Assembly: GCF_001945395.1 (NCBI RefSeq)
Contig: NZ_MSXV01000058.1
Span: 408,545-472,544, forward strand
Source: Pseudomonas sp. PA15(2017)
GTDB lineage: Bacteria > Pseudomonadota > Gammaproteobacteria > Pseudomonadales > Pseudomonadaceae
DNA length: 64,000 nt
Reading direction: 5' to 3'
Shown: in pieces, positions 34,515-43,040 of the stretch
Position numbering within the stretch: position 1 is the stretch's first letter
Layout: every line of letters begins with the position of its first letter
The notes under the pieces: generated by a model
The model's input: only the letters and a program-made list of their open reading frames with translations
Databases searched by the model: none
What the model was told of the DNA's origin: nothing
Program-made: the position numbers and the translations under genes

Positions 34515-35351
34515 ATGAGCGAAGACCGATCGAGCAACGAGCAGAAGTCCTGGTTGAACAAACTGACCCAGGCTTTTGCTCATGAGCCGAAAAACCGCCA
34601 GGAACTGCTGGAAGTCCTGCGCGATGCCCACCAGAACAAACTGCTCGACAGCGAGGCCCTGGCCATCGTCGAAGGCGCCATCCAGGTCGCCGACCTGCAG
34701 GTTCGCGACATCATGGTGCCGCGCTCCCAGGTGGTGACCATCAAGGCCAACCAACCTCCCAAGGAATTCCTCCCGGTAATCATCGACGCGGCGCACTCGC
34801 GCTACCCGGTGATCGGCGAAACCCTCGACGACGTGCTCGGCATCCTGCTCGCCAAGGATCTGCTGCCGTTGCTGCTCAATGACCAGCCCGACTTCAACAT
34901 CCGCGACATGCTGCGCCCGGCTACCTTCGTGCCCGAGTCCAAGCGTCTCAACGTGCTGCTGCGCGAGTTCCGCGCCAACCACAACCACATGGCGGTGGTG
35001 ATCGACGAATACGGTGGCGTCGCCGGCCTGGTGACCATCGAAGACGTGCTGGAGCAGATCGTCGGTGATATCGAGGACGAGCACGACGTCGAGGAAGACA
35101 GCTACGTCAAGCCGCTGCCCAGCGGCGACTTCTTGGTCAAGGCGCTGACGCCCATCGATCACTTCAACGAAACCTTCACCACCGATTTCTCCGACGACGA
35201 GTTCGACACCGTTGGCGGCCTGGTGATGAGCGCCTTCGGCCACCTGCCCAAGCGCAACGAAGTGACGGTGATCGGCGAGTTCCGCTTTCGCGTACTCAAC
35301 GCCGACAGCCGCCGCGTGCATCTGCTACGCCTGACGCCGCTGGCCCGCTGA
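34515..35351 (+). CDS. corC: CorC/HlyC-family CBS-domain protein
   Basis: The 278-residue cytosolic protein has two CBS domains (about 65-190; IMVPRSQVVTI marks the first) and a C-terminal CorC_HlyC domain with DFLVKALTPIDHFNE. It lacks the membrane domain of the long CNNM/CorC types. CorC is linked to magnesium/cobalt efflux by genetics. Starting at ATG 34515, it follows ybeY by 25 bases and precedes lnt. Function is by family only. Confidence 0.9.
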   Translation: MSEDRSSNEQKSWLNKLTQAFAHEPKNRQELLEVLRDAHQNKLLDSEALAIVEGAIQVADLQVRDIMVPRSQVVTIKANQPPKEFLPVIIDAAHSRYPVIGETLDDVLGILLAKDLLPLLLNDQPDFNIRDMLRPATFVPESKRLNVLLREFRANHNHMAVVIDEYGGVAGLVTIEDVLEQIVGDIEDEHDVEEDSYVKPLPSGDFLVKALTPIDHFNETFTTDFSDDEFDTVGGLVMSAFGHLPKRNEVTVIGEFRFRVLNADSRRVHLLRLTPLAR

Positions 35352-35355
35352 CCCG

Positions 35356-35379
35356 ACACCCCGCCATCTGGCGGGGTGT
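35356..35379 (+). terminator. Hairpin between corC and lnt
   Basis: ACACCCCGCC and GGCGGGGTGT form a perfect 10-bp stem with a four-base loop, followed by a weak pyrimidine-rich stretch (TTGCTCTCCC). It lies 4 bases after the corC stop and 28 bases before lnt. It may partly terminate the operon and lower lnt expression. Confidence 0.6.
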
Positions 35380-35406
35380 TTGCTCTCCCTTATCGTGAGT
35401 CTCTCG

Positions 35407-36924
35407 ATGAACCGACTGTTCCAATCCGGCTGGGCCGGCAACCTGATCGCCCTGCTGGCGGGCGCGCTGACCACCCTGGCGCTGGCGCCCTATGGCATCT
35501 GGCCGCTGGCGCTGCTGTCCATCGCCCTGCTCTACCGTGGCCTGCGGGCGCTGACGCCGCGCCAGGCGGCGTGGCGCGGCTGGTGGTACGGGTTCGGGCT
35601 GTTCGCCTCGGGCACCAGCTGGGTTTACGTGAGCATCCACGACTACGGCGCGGCCTCACCGCCGCTGGCCGCCCTCCTGACCCTGGGCTTCGTCGCCGGC
35701 CTGGGCCTGTTCTTCGCCCTCGCCACCTGGCTGTGGGCGCTGTGCCTGCGCCGCGACAGCGCGCCTTTGGGCGATGCCCTGGCGTTCGCCGCACTGTGGG
35801 TGGCCCAGGAAGCGTTTCGCGGCTGGTTCCTCACCGGCTTCCCGTGGCTCTACGCCGGCTACAGCCAGCTCGACGGCCCCATGGCCGGCCTGGCGCCGAT
35901 TGGCGGCGTGTGGCTGCTGTCCTTCGCGCTGGCATCGAGCGCGGCGCTCTTGGTCAACCTGCCGCGCCTGCTCGGCAACAAACCGCAGCTGGCCGAAGCG
36001 CTGGTGCTGCTGATCGCACCCTGGCTGCTCGGCGTGGCCTTCAAGGATCACGCCTGGACCGCACCGGCTGGCGAACCGCTCAGCGTAGCGGCGATCCAGG
36101 GCAACGTGGAACAGAACCTCAAGTGGGACCCCGCCCAGCTCAACGCCCAACTGGCGCTGTACCGCGACATGAGTTTCGCCAGCAAGCCGGTGGACATCCT
36201 GGTGTGGCCAGAGACCGCGGTACCGGTGCTCAAGGAACAGGCCATCGGCTACCTGAGCATGATGGATCGCTTCGCCAGCGACCGGAAAAGTGCGCTGATC
36301 ACCGGTGTGCCGATCCGCCAGGCCAATGCCGATGGCGACATGCGCTACTACAACGCCGTCAGCGTGATCGGTCAGGGCAGCGGCGATTACCTCAAGCAAC
36401 GCCTGGTGCCATTCGGCGAATACGTGCCGTTGCAGGACATGCTGCGCGGGCTGATCGCCTTCTTCGACCTGCCGATGTCCGACTTCGCTCGCGGCGAGCA
36501 CGACCAGCCGCTGCTCGAAGCCAAGGGGCACCGCATCGCCACCTTCATCTGCTACGAAGTGGTCTACCCGGAGTTCGCCGCCGAGATGGCCGCCAATAGC
36601 GACCTGCTGCTGACGGTCAGCAACGACACCTGGTTCGGCAAGTCGATCGGCCCGTTGCAGCACCTGCAGATGGCGCAGATGCGCGCCCTGGAGGCCGGCC
36701 GCTGGATGATCCGCGCCACCAACAACGGTGTGACCGTGCTGATCGACCCCTTCGGGCGCATCACCGAACGCCTGCCGCAATTCGAACAGTCCACGCTCTA
36801 CGGCCAGGTGCAACCGATGCAGCACCTGACGCCCTACCTGCAATGGCGCTCGTGGCCGTTGATCGCGCTCTGCAGCCTGCTGGCCGGCTGGGCGCTGCTG
36901 CGCCGTCGGAGAGAAACGAAGTAA
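35407..36924 (+). CDS. lnt: Apolipoprotein N-acyltransferase
   Basis: Lnt adds the third acyl chain to the N-terminal cysteine of lipoproteins in the inner membrane. The 505-residue protein has about six N-terminal membrane segments and a nitrilase-type domain. The triad is Glu269 (VWPETAVP), Lys330 (LKQRLVPFGEY) and Cys382 (FICYEVVYPE). I choose ATG 35407 (MNRLFQSGWAGNL), as the earlier TTG at 35380 overlaps the terminator stem. This is the last gene of the conserved block; accessory DNA begins directly after it. Confidence 0.95.
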   Translation: MNRLFQSGWAGNLIALLAGALTTLALAPYGIWPLALLSIALLYRGLRALTPRQAAWRGWWYGFGLFASGTSWVYVSIHDYGAASPPLAALLTLGFVAGLGLFFALATWLWALCLRRDSAPLGDALAFAALWVAQEAFRGWFLTGFPWLYAGYSQLDGPMAGLAPIGGVWLLSFALASSAALLVNLPRLLGNKPQLAEALVLLIAPWLLGVAFKDHAWTAPAGEPLSVAAIQGNVEQNLKWDPAQLNAQLALYRDMSFASKPVDILVWPETAVPVLKEQAIGYLSMMDRFASDRKSALITGVPIRQANADGDMRYYNAVSVIGQGSGDYLKQRLVPFGEYVPLQDMLRGLIAFFDLPMSDFARGEHDQPLLEAKGHRIATFICYEVVYPEFAAEMAANSDLLLTVSNDTWFGKSIGPLQHLQMAQMRALEAGRWMIRATNNGVTVLIDPFGRITERLPQFEQSTLYGQVQPMQHLTPYLQWRSWPLIALCSLLAGWALLRRRRETK

Positions 36925-36984
36925 CCGACTTGGGCCTGCTGCGCGTTAAAGCCCGCCCTACTTAGCGGAATGCAGGCTGCAGAT

Positions 36985-37055
36985 TGGCCGGTAAGCCGGC
37001 CATCGCCGCTTAGTCATGTGGGAACGGGCCATGTCGCGCGCATGGCACGCTCCCA
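36985..37055. repeat. Two REP-like palindromes downstream of lnt
   Basis: The first is TGGCCGG-taag-CCGGCCA (36985-37002). The second (37018-37055) is a larger imperfect palindrome with arms GTGGGAACGGGCCATG and CATGGCACGCTCCCA, resembling the GTGGGA-type repeats common in Pseudomonas intergenic regions. They sit at the boundary between the conserved block and the accessory region. No gene is seen in 36925-37070. Confidence 0.5.
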
Positions 37056-37074
37056 GGGGTTGTAAAGCTGATCC

Positions 37075-37560
37075 GGCATACAGGTAAAGGCATCGTTCTA
37101 ATCGAGCTGCCGACGTAGAGCGCTTGCTCTGCACGTTGATCAATCCCCCAATGGCGCGCCACCGTTAAGCTTTGATGTCGGTGTCCTCGGCACTTCAACA
37201 CGTTCTACGCCGATCATGCTGCTCGGGTCGATATAGGTTAGCGGTACCTCCAAATGCCGGTATACCGTTCCATGTAAATCTCAGCCGGAAAACTGCGCAC
37301 CTGAGGTTAGGTGAACCGGATTTCTTCCGGTTTGGGCGGACGTACGCCGGAGATACTGAGCAGCGTGTTTCCGATTGTCGCGCTGCCCTGTTCTTCGATC
37401 GATGAGCGGGTGATGGCCTGGACTGATTGCGGGATTTCTTCACGGGCGTATTGGTGCGGACGGTCGATGACGAATTGGGCTCGCTATGGCTGTTGCGCTA
37501 CCCAGATAACATTACAGACTCCAGCGTCCAGCTGGACGTACTTTCTGAGTGAGACGTTCT
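37075..37560 (-). pseudogene. Remnant of a TonB-dependent siderophore receptor (plug domain only)
   Basis: Several minus-strand frames each give a piece of a receptor plug. At 37441-37307 I read EEIPQSVQAITRSSIEEQGS, continuing ATIGNTLLSISGV and ending at a stop. At 37269-37225 comes NGIPAFGGTANLY, at 37232-37146 IDPSSMIGVERVEVP and KLNGGAPLG, and at 37149-37085 GGLINVQSKRST. In order these match the plug of siderophore receptors (IPQSV, NGIP, DP...RVEVLRGPTS.LNGGAPGG, INVVSKRPT). At least three frameshifts and one stop break it, and the barrel is absent. It differs clearly from the intact receptor at 38433. A gene lost by decay and deletion. Confidence 0.75.
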
Positions 37561-37722
37561 GGAGTCATCTGCGTTAGGGTGGCATAGCAGCACAGGCCTG
37601 CTGCTGTTTTCATGGTTATCGTCTGTTGGAAAGGAAACCGATGGCTACTTCCATGCAGCCTGAATTAGCCGCGTAAACGCAGGCACATGCGTCGCTCGTA
37701 GCGATTATTCGGCCATGCCTGG

Positions 37723-37890
37723 ATGGGCAGTTTTCCAATCTGGTTGGACGGTCCATTGCACCAAATTGCGAAAATCGACTATGCGCCGATAGATGCGGTC
37801 ACGGCGGAATTGCCTATAAGCCGCGTCACGCTAGCGCGTGAAGAAAGAATGTTAGAGCGTTGGCGTCTGTCGCATGCACCGCCCTCGTAG
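37723..37890 (+). CDS. Short unrecognised reading frame (possible gene remnant)
   Basis: This 55-codon frame (start WMGSFPIWLDGPLHQIAKID, end MLERWRLSHAPPS) has protein-like composition, unlike the debris around it, and stays open upstream to a stop at 37699. I do not recognise the family. It may be the C-terminal end of a broken gene rather than a complete one. No ribosome binding site is seen before ATG 37723. The rest of 37561-37952 holds nothing I can support. Confidence 0.25.
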   Translation: MGSFPIWLDGPLHQIAKIDYAPIDAVTAELPISRVTLAREERMLERWRLSHAPPS

Positions 37891-37952
37891 TGTGGCAATC
37901 CACCGCATTAAGATCGTGCGCCTATCTTTGCCCAGATGGTAAAGTTCCGTCC

Positions 37953-38351
37953 ATGAAACTCGCTCGTGGTGACCGCTCACTGATTGCATGGATGCTTTAT
38001 GCCAGCATCCTGTTCAGTCTGTTCGCCTGCGGTATTCACCACGGCCAAATGAGCGGTTTGGCGCTCAGCGGCTTGGGTAGTGGCTACTGCGGCTTGAGCA
38101 GCGAGACTGGCCCGGGTGTCGATATTGGGAGCGCCGACCAGCAACAGCAGGCGCTGCCGCCTTTGAGCTGTCCGCTCTGTTCATCCACGGCACTGGTTCT
38201 GGCTGCCAGTGGTCACTACTGGAACCTGAATCACCTTCCGAAAAACTCGCTCTCACCGTTAGCGGAGCGTAGCTTTGCACAACCGCCATGTCGCTATTCG
38301 TGGCCATCGCTCAATCCTCGCGCATCCCCTTTCAACCTCTCCGCAGTGTGA
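37953..38351 (+). CDS. DUF2946-type small protein upstream of a TonB receptor
   Basis: The 132-residue protein has one N-terminal hydrophobic segment (IAWMLYASILFSLFACGIHH) and a central SCPLCSS cysteine pair, the pattern of DUF2946 proteins. These often sit beside copper- or siderophore-type TonB receptors. The CxxC and N-terminal histidines could bind metal, but this is inference. ATG 37953 is chosen since earlier in-frame codons lack a hydrophobic start. The TonB receptor follows about 80 bases downstream. Confidence 0.6.
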   Translation: MKLARGDRSLIAWMLYASILFSLFACGIHHGQMSGLALSGLGSGYCGLSSETGPGVDIGSADQQQQALPPLSCPLCSSTALVLAASGHYWNLNHLPKNSLSPLAERSFAQPPCRYSWPSLNPRASPFNLSAV

Positions 38352-38432
38352 ACCTGACAGACTGATTCCACCTGCCTGCGCATGTGCGTGGCTTGGAAGC
38401 AGCGTTATCTATATGCGTGGAAGTTGCTGCTC

Positions 38433-40586
38433 ATGAAAACAAGAGACACCTCTCTGGTGCTGTTACTCGGCGCCTGCAATATTGCCTGGGCGCAGGATGC
38501 GTCCGTCGAACTAGATACGCTTAACATTCAAGCGGAGTATCAGCAGCCCTCGGGGATCAGCCTCGACCAACCGATCAAGACGGGCTCTCGCCTTGGCCTT
38601 ACCGCCCGTGAAACGCCTGCCTCCGTCAGTATTTCGGATCGCTCTGTGATCGAGGAACGCGGCGCCAAGGACACCCAGGAAGTAATCAACGGCATGACCG
38701 GTATCAACGCCTCAGCCAACCCCGGCTACGGCGGATTCGTTGCCTATCGCGGCTTTACCCAAAACCAGATTACTCAGCTATTCAACGGCATCAATCTGGG
38801 TTACAGCAGCGCGTCCCGCCCGGTCGATTCCTGGATGATTGACCGCGTCGAGCTTATTGGTGGCCCTTCGACGTTCCTCTACGGTGCTGGTGCAGTAGGT
38901 GGATCAATCAACTACATCAGCAAGCTGGCCAATCGAGAGCAGCAGCTGTTCGAGGGCCGATTACGCTACGGTAGCTTCGATGAATCCGAGGTTTCCTTAG
39001 GCGTGAATCAGGCTTTGGGAGGAGTCAACGCAAAGCATTTTCTGCGACTGGATTACAGCCGAGGTCAGAGCAATGGCTACATCGACCGCAATGAGCGTGA
39101 GACCAACAGTTTCGCGATATCGCTACTCAGCGATTTGACGCCTGATCTGAGCCACACCCTGGCGGTTGAGCATCCTGAAGACAGAGATGAATCACCGTAT
39201 TGGGGATCGCCGGTTCTCGATACTGGCAGCCGCACCATGAAGATCGACAAGAGCCGCCGATTCGAAAATTACAACTCTGCTGATGGACGATATGAACAGC
39301 GCGTTCGCTGGGTTCGGTCCATCGTCGACTATCAATTGGGTAGCGATACCAGCTTGCAGAACACGCTGTATAACTACGACGCCCAGCGTGATTATCGGAA
39401 CCTGGAGAGTTATCGCTACACCTCGGATAACAGTCAAGTCGTTCGATCAGGCGCCTATATGCAGCGCCATGAACAGCAACTGTTGGGCAATCGCCTGGAG
39501 CTGACTCACGGCACTTCGCTGTTCGGTCTAGGCAGCCAATGGGCTGTCGGAGTCGATTACTCTCTGATGAAGCAAGCACTCTATCCAACCGGCGGCACAT
39601 TTTCTGAGGCCGTTGATCCAAAAGTCTTCGATCCTGGCAGCTTCTATGATGTGTCGGGCATGGGCGGCGGTTATCGCAAACAGCGCGGGCATGAAATTAC
39701 CACGCGCGCGCTGTTCCTTGAGAACCGGCTGAGCCTGACAGATCGCTTATCCCTGCTGACGGGCTTGCGCTACGACCATCTGCAAATGGAGGTCACCAAT
39801 TACGGTGCTGTTTCGGCCACCAGCCCTGCATTCTTCAAACGTTCCTGGGAGCCGCTCAGTGGGCGCATAGGTTTGATGTATGAGCTAAGCCCAGACGCTA
39901 ATCTGTATTTGCAGTACAGCACCTCGGCGGACCTGCCGGCAGGAGCCCTAGCGTCCGCAACATACTCGAATGTCGGGCTGTTCGATCTTTCCAAGGGGGA
40001 ACAATGGGAGGTCGGCAGCAAGTTCGATTTTATCGATGGACGCGGCTCTGCGACCATTGCCCTGTACCAGATCGTACGCCGAGATTTCGCGGTACGTGAT
40101 TCAGTCAATCCCAACCTCACCGTGCAGGCAGGTCAGCAGACCTCTCGCGGCATTGAGGTGGCGGGCAAGTTCCAACTCACCCCGAAACTTCTGGCCGAAG
40201 CCAACTATGCCTACGTTGAGGCTGAATATGACGAGTTCAACGAAGCAGTGGGCGGCGCCTCCGTTTCCCGCGAGGGAAACAACCCGATCAATATTCCAGA
40301 CAGCGTGGCCAACCTATGGCTGACCTACAGTCTGACACCGGATTGGTACTTCGGCGTTGATAGCCGCTATGTGGCTTCGGTATATGCCAACAATGCGAAC
40401 ACTATCAAGGCGCCTTCGTACACGCTCTTTGGCGCCTTTGCCCGTTACCGTGTCGATGACAACACGTCGATCACCGCCAGAGTGCGCAACCTTACAGATG
40501 AGGTGTACGCCAAGCAGGCCTACGGTAGCCAGTACTACATGGGGGCGCCGCGAAGCGTCGACGTGGCGCTGGATATGCGTTTCTAA
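38433..40586 (+). CDS. TonB-dependent outer-membrane receptor
   Basis: The 717-residue protein has a signal peptide (MKTRDTSLVLLLGACNIAWA), a plug domain (TARETPASVSISDRSVIEER, then RVELIGGPSTFLYGAGAVGG) and a 22-strand-type barrel ending in SVDVALDMRF with a terminal Phe. It is of the siderophore-receptor class. The ligand is unknown: the flanking DUF2946 and PepSY genes occur with both siderophore and metal receptors, and a metal efflux island follows. No His-rich loops suggest a direct zinc receptor. An alternative ATG at 38382 would add 17 residues in front of the signal peptide. Confidence 0.85.
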   Translation: MKTRDTSLVLLLGACNIAWAQDASVELDTLNIQAEYQQPSGISLDQPIKTGSRLGLTARETPASVSISDRSVIEERGAKDTQEVINGMTGINASANPGYGGFVAYRGFTQNQITQLFNGINLGYSSASRPVDSWMIDRVELIGGPSTFLYGAGAVGGSINYISKLANREQQLFEGRLRYGSFDESEVSLGVNQALGGVNAKHFLRLDYSRGQSNGYIDRNERETNSFAISLLSDLTPDLSHTLAVEHPEDRDESPYWGSPVLDTGSRTMKIDKSRRFENYNSADGRYEQRVRWVRSIVDYQLGSDTSLQNTLYNYDAQRDYRNLESYRYTSDNSQVVRSGAYMQRHEQQLLGNRLELTHGTSLFGLGSQWAVGVDYSLMKQALYPTGGTFSEAVDPKVFDPGSFYDVSGMGGGYRKQRGHEITTRALFLENRLSLTDRLSLLTGLRYDHLQMEVTNYGAVSATSPAFFKRSWEPLSGRIGLMYELSPDANLYLQYSTSADLPAGALASATYSNVGLFDLSKGEQWEVGSKFDFIDGRGSATIALYQIVRRDFAVRDSVNPNLTVQAGQQTSRGIEVAGKFQLTPKLLAEANYAYVEAEYDEFNEAVGGASVSREGNNPINIPDSVANLWLTYSLTPDWYFGVDSRYVASVYANNANTIKAPSYTLFGAFARYRVDDNTSITARVRNLTDEVYAKQAYGSQYYMGAPRSVDVALDMRF

Positions 40587-40591
40587 CTGCT

Positions 40592-42109
40592 ATGAAACGC
40601 TATTTATACCTATGGCACCGTTGGTTAGGCATCGGACTCTGCCTATTCATGGCGACCTGGTTCTTTTCAGGCGTGGTGATGCTGTTCGTTGGCTATCCGA
40701 AACTGACGCCGGCAGAGCACTTTGCGCACCTGCCAGCCCTAGCTACCAATGACTGCTGCATCGGGCCTGGCAAGGCTATTGAGGCTGCAGGGCCTATGCC
40801 TTCTGCAGTGCGGTTAACCACTGTTGCGGGACAACCGCGCTACATCTTGGACTACTCCAGCAATGTGCGGGTGGCAATTGATGCACGCAGTGGTTTGCGT
40901 ATCGACAAGGTGGATAAGGAGGCAGCTCTAGCCAGTGCGGCGCAGTTTGCCCAATTGCCCAGTGATTATCGGGGCACTGTTCAGGAGGATGCCTGGACGC
41001 GCTCACGCGGGCTCGACAGAGATCGTCCTCTGCATGTCGTTCAGCTGGAGGAGCCAGAGGCACGCCTGTTGTACATTTCTGGGCAAACCGGTGCTGTGGT
41101 GCGCGACGCAAACCATACGGAGCGAGTATGGAACTGGGTCGGCTCCTGGCTGCACTGGCTTTACCCATTTCGCGATAGCCCCTGGTGGGCACAGATCGTC
41201 ATTTACCTGTCTCTTACGGCAACGCTTATGGCGTTGCTCGGTCAGGTTGTTGGCATCATGCGCTGGCGTTTTTCCAAACCGTATCGCAGTGGTTCGCGCT
41301 CCCCCTATCAGAGCTTTTCCAGCCGCTGGCACCATATTGGCGGCTTGCTATTTGGTACCCTGGCGATTGCCTGGATCTTCAGCGGGCTGATGTCCATGCG
41401 GCCTTGGGGCATTTTCGATAGCCCGAATCGGCTCGATGTATCGAGTTATCGAGCACCCAATTTTGATAGCGAAACCGACGCTGACCCCATCACCGAGACA
41501 GTAGCGCGGTTTCAAGCCAGCGGCTTTGAACCCGTCGAACTGCACTGGCAGTTCATTGGTGGGACGCGATATCGCGTGGCCTATGACCGCGCTGGCGAGA
41601 GTCGCATTCTTCCCGAGAGCATGGAGGCTCAAGTGATCAAGCAGCTACCATCGATCACTCTGGAGAGGGCAGCACGCACTATCCGCCCGCAAGATGTTTT
41701 AGAGGTCCAATGGCTGGATACCTACGACTTCTACTACTTCTCACGCAGCGAGCAAAGCATGTATGGCGCTTACCGAAAGCGCCTACCCATGCTGCGCGTA
41801 CGCTTTCAGGACCCTGCTGCAACCTGGCTTCACCTTGATCCATATACGGGGGCAGTCATCGAGCAATTGGATCGACGCCAGCGAACGGAACGCTGGCTGT
41901 TCAATCTGCTGCATAGCTGGGACTGGCTTCCGTTACTAGAGCGGCCGTGGCTGCGTGAGGGGCTGATCGTCCTGTTCAGCCTTGGTGGACTGCTGATCAG
42001 CTTGACCGGGATTGTTCTGGCGTGGCGTCGGTTGCGTCCTCGCAGAAAATCAGTGATTACAAATGCCGAGACCGCTCGTGCTGCAACCGTGGATCAGGGC
42101 CAGCAGTGA
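40592..42109 (+). CDS. PepSY-associated transmembrane protein
   Basis: The 505-residue membrane protein starts MKRYLYLWHRWLGIGLCLFM and has four strong membrane helices with two PepSY-like periplasmic regions (LDYSSNVRVAIDARSG and HLDPYTGAVIEQLD). The spaced histidines HRW, WLHW and LLHSWDW resemble heme-binding inner-membrane reductases (PiuB/FegB/FoxB class) that reduce ferric siderophores in the periplasm. It starts five bases after the TonB receptor stop, so the two are one operon: receptor plus inner-membrane reductase. Substrate unknown. Confidence 0.8.
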   Translation: MKRYLYLWHRWLGIGLCLFMATWFFSGVVMLFVGYPKLTPAEHFAHLPALATNDCCIGPGKAIEAAGPMPSAVRLTTVAGQPRYILDYSSNVRVAIDARSGLRIDKVDKEAALASAAQFAQLPSDYRGTVQEDAWTRSRGLDRDRPLHVVQLEEPEARLLYISGQTGAVVRDANHTERVWNWVGSWLHWLYPFRDSPWWAQIVIYLSLTATLMALLGQVVGIMRWRFSKPYRSGSRSPYQSFSSRWHHIGGLLFGTLAIAWIFSGLMSMRPWGIFDSPNRLDVSSYRAPNFDSETDADPITETVARFQASGFEPVELHWQFIGGTRYRVAYDRAGESRILPESMEAQVIKQLPSITLERAARTIRPQDVLEVQWLDTYDFYYFSRSEQSMYGAYRKRLPMLRVRFQDPAATWLHLDPYTGAVIEQLDRRQRTERWLFNLLHSWDWLPLLERPWLREGLIVLFSLGGLLISLTGIVLAWRRLRPRRKSVITNAETARAATVDQGQQ

Positions 42110-42297
42110 TGGAAATCAGCCGCTCCTATAAGATCTTTACTGAATCGCCCTTAGTTTCTTGAAACTCTCGACTTTGTGACTCCGGCCGAGTGTTTTAAAT
42201 CAGCACGTTGCGTTGACCGATTAAATCCGCCGCCAAAAGCTGCCACTCATCAACAGATATTATTGACCTGATTCTGGGACTGCCTCCTAACCACTGT
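42110..42297 (+). other. Intergenic region before the first czc-like two-component system
   Basis: There is no gene here. A perfect dyad AGTTTC-tt-GAAACT at 42153-42166 lies about 45 bases after the PepSY gene stop and could be a weak terminator or operator. The downstream part leads into the MerR-type promoter. Confidence 0.4.
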
Positions 42298-42328
42298 TTG
42301 ACCCTCTAGTAGCTATAGGGTTTATCGT
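42298..42328 (+). promoter_or_regulatory. MerR/CadR-type metal-responsive promoter-operator
   Basis: A -35 element TTGACC (42298-42303) and a -10 element TATCGT (42323-42328) are separated by exactly 19 bases. The spacer carries the dyad ACCCTCTAG-tag-CTATAGGGT (42301-42321), with a single mismatch between the arms. A long 19-bp spacer filled by a dyad is the hallmark of promoters untwisted by MerR-family activators, and the ACCCTATAG half-site is that of CadR/PbrR/ZntR-type sensors. No merR-family gene is in this window, so the regulator must be elsewhere. It lies 37 bases upstream of the response regulator ATG. Confidence 0.75.
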
Positions 42329-42365
42329 TGTCGCATTCAACATCGCCAAGCAGAGACTGGCTAAA

Positions 42366-43040
42366 ATGCGCATCCTGATTATTGAAGACGAAGACAAAGC
42401 GGCGGACTACCTGCGCCAGGGCCTGACCGAAAGCGGTTATGTCGTGGATCGGGCCAGCACTGGCATTGATGGTTTCCACCTGGCGTTACAGACGGACTAC
42501 TCGCTAATTCTGCTGGATGTGAACCTGCCAATTATGGATGGCTGGGAAGTGCTGGAGCTAATCCGCAAGCGCAAGCAGACGCGGGTGATCATGCTGACTT
42601 CCCATGGGCGGCTCGAAGAAAAAGTGCGCGGGTTTGAAATGGGCGCCGATGACTATCTGGTCAAGCCATTCCAGTTTCCCGAGTTGCTGGCTCGTATACG
42701 CACGCTTCTGCGGCGCGGCGAAACCGTCACGGTCAACGACAGTCTGCAGGTCGCCGATTTGGAACTCGATCCCAGCGGTCATAAAGCTTATCGCAACGGC
42801 CAGCGTATCGATCTCACCAGTAAGGAATTCGCCCTGTTGCATCTTTTGATGCGCCGTCGTGGCGAGGTGCTGACGCGCACAGAAATCACCTCGCTGATCT
42901 GGGATATGAATTTCGACTGCGACACCAATGTGGTCGAGGTTGCTATCCGGCGTTTGCGGGTCAAGATCGACGAGCCATTCAAGCAGCGCCTGATTCACAC
43001 CATTCGTGGTGTCGGCTATACGTTGGAGATCCGCAAGTGA
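42366..43040 (+). CDS. OmpR-family response regulator, CzcR/CopR type (copy 1)
   Basis: This 224-residue regulator has a receiver domain (phospho-acceptor Asp51 in ILLDVNLPIMDGW, Lys in VKPFQFPELLARI) and an OmpR-type winged-helix domain ending IRGVGYTLEIRK. It is close to CzcR/CopR/IrlR regulators of metal efflux and to the second copy at 51848, with the block WDMNFDCDTNVVEV shared. It is co-translated with its kinase (GTGA overlap) and sits behind a MerR-type promoter. Confidence 0.88.
   Translation: MRILIIEDEDKAADYLRQGLTESGYVVDRASTGIDGFHLALQTDYSLILLDVNLPIMDGWEVLELIRKRKQTRVIMLTSHGRLEEKVRGFEMGADDYLVKPFQFPELLARIRTLLRRGETVTVNDSLQVADLELDPSGHKAYRNGQRIDLTSKEFALLHLLMRRRGEVLTRTEITSLIWDMNFDCDTNVVEVAIRRLRVKIDEPFKQRLIHTIRGVGYTLEIRK

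Noticed and set aside
37195..37443. 82-codon minus-strand frame as a gene
   Set aside because: Its residues mix two frames of a TonB plug remnant, so it is a by-product of frameshifts rather than a gene.
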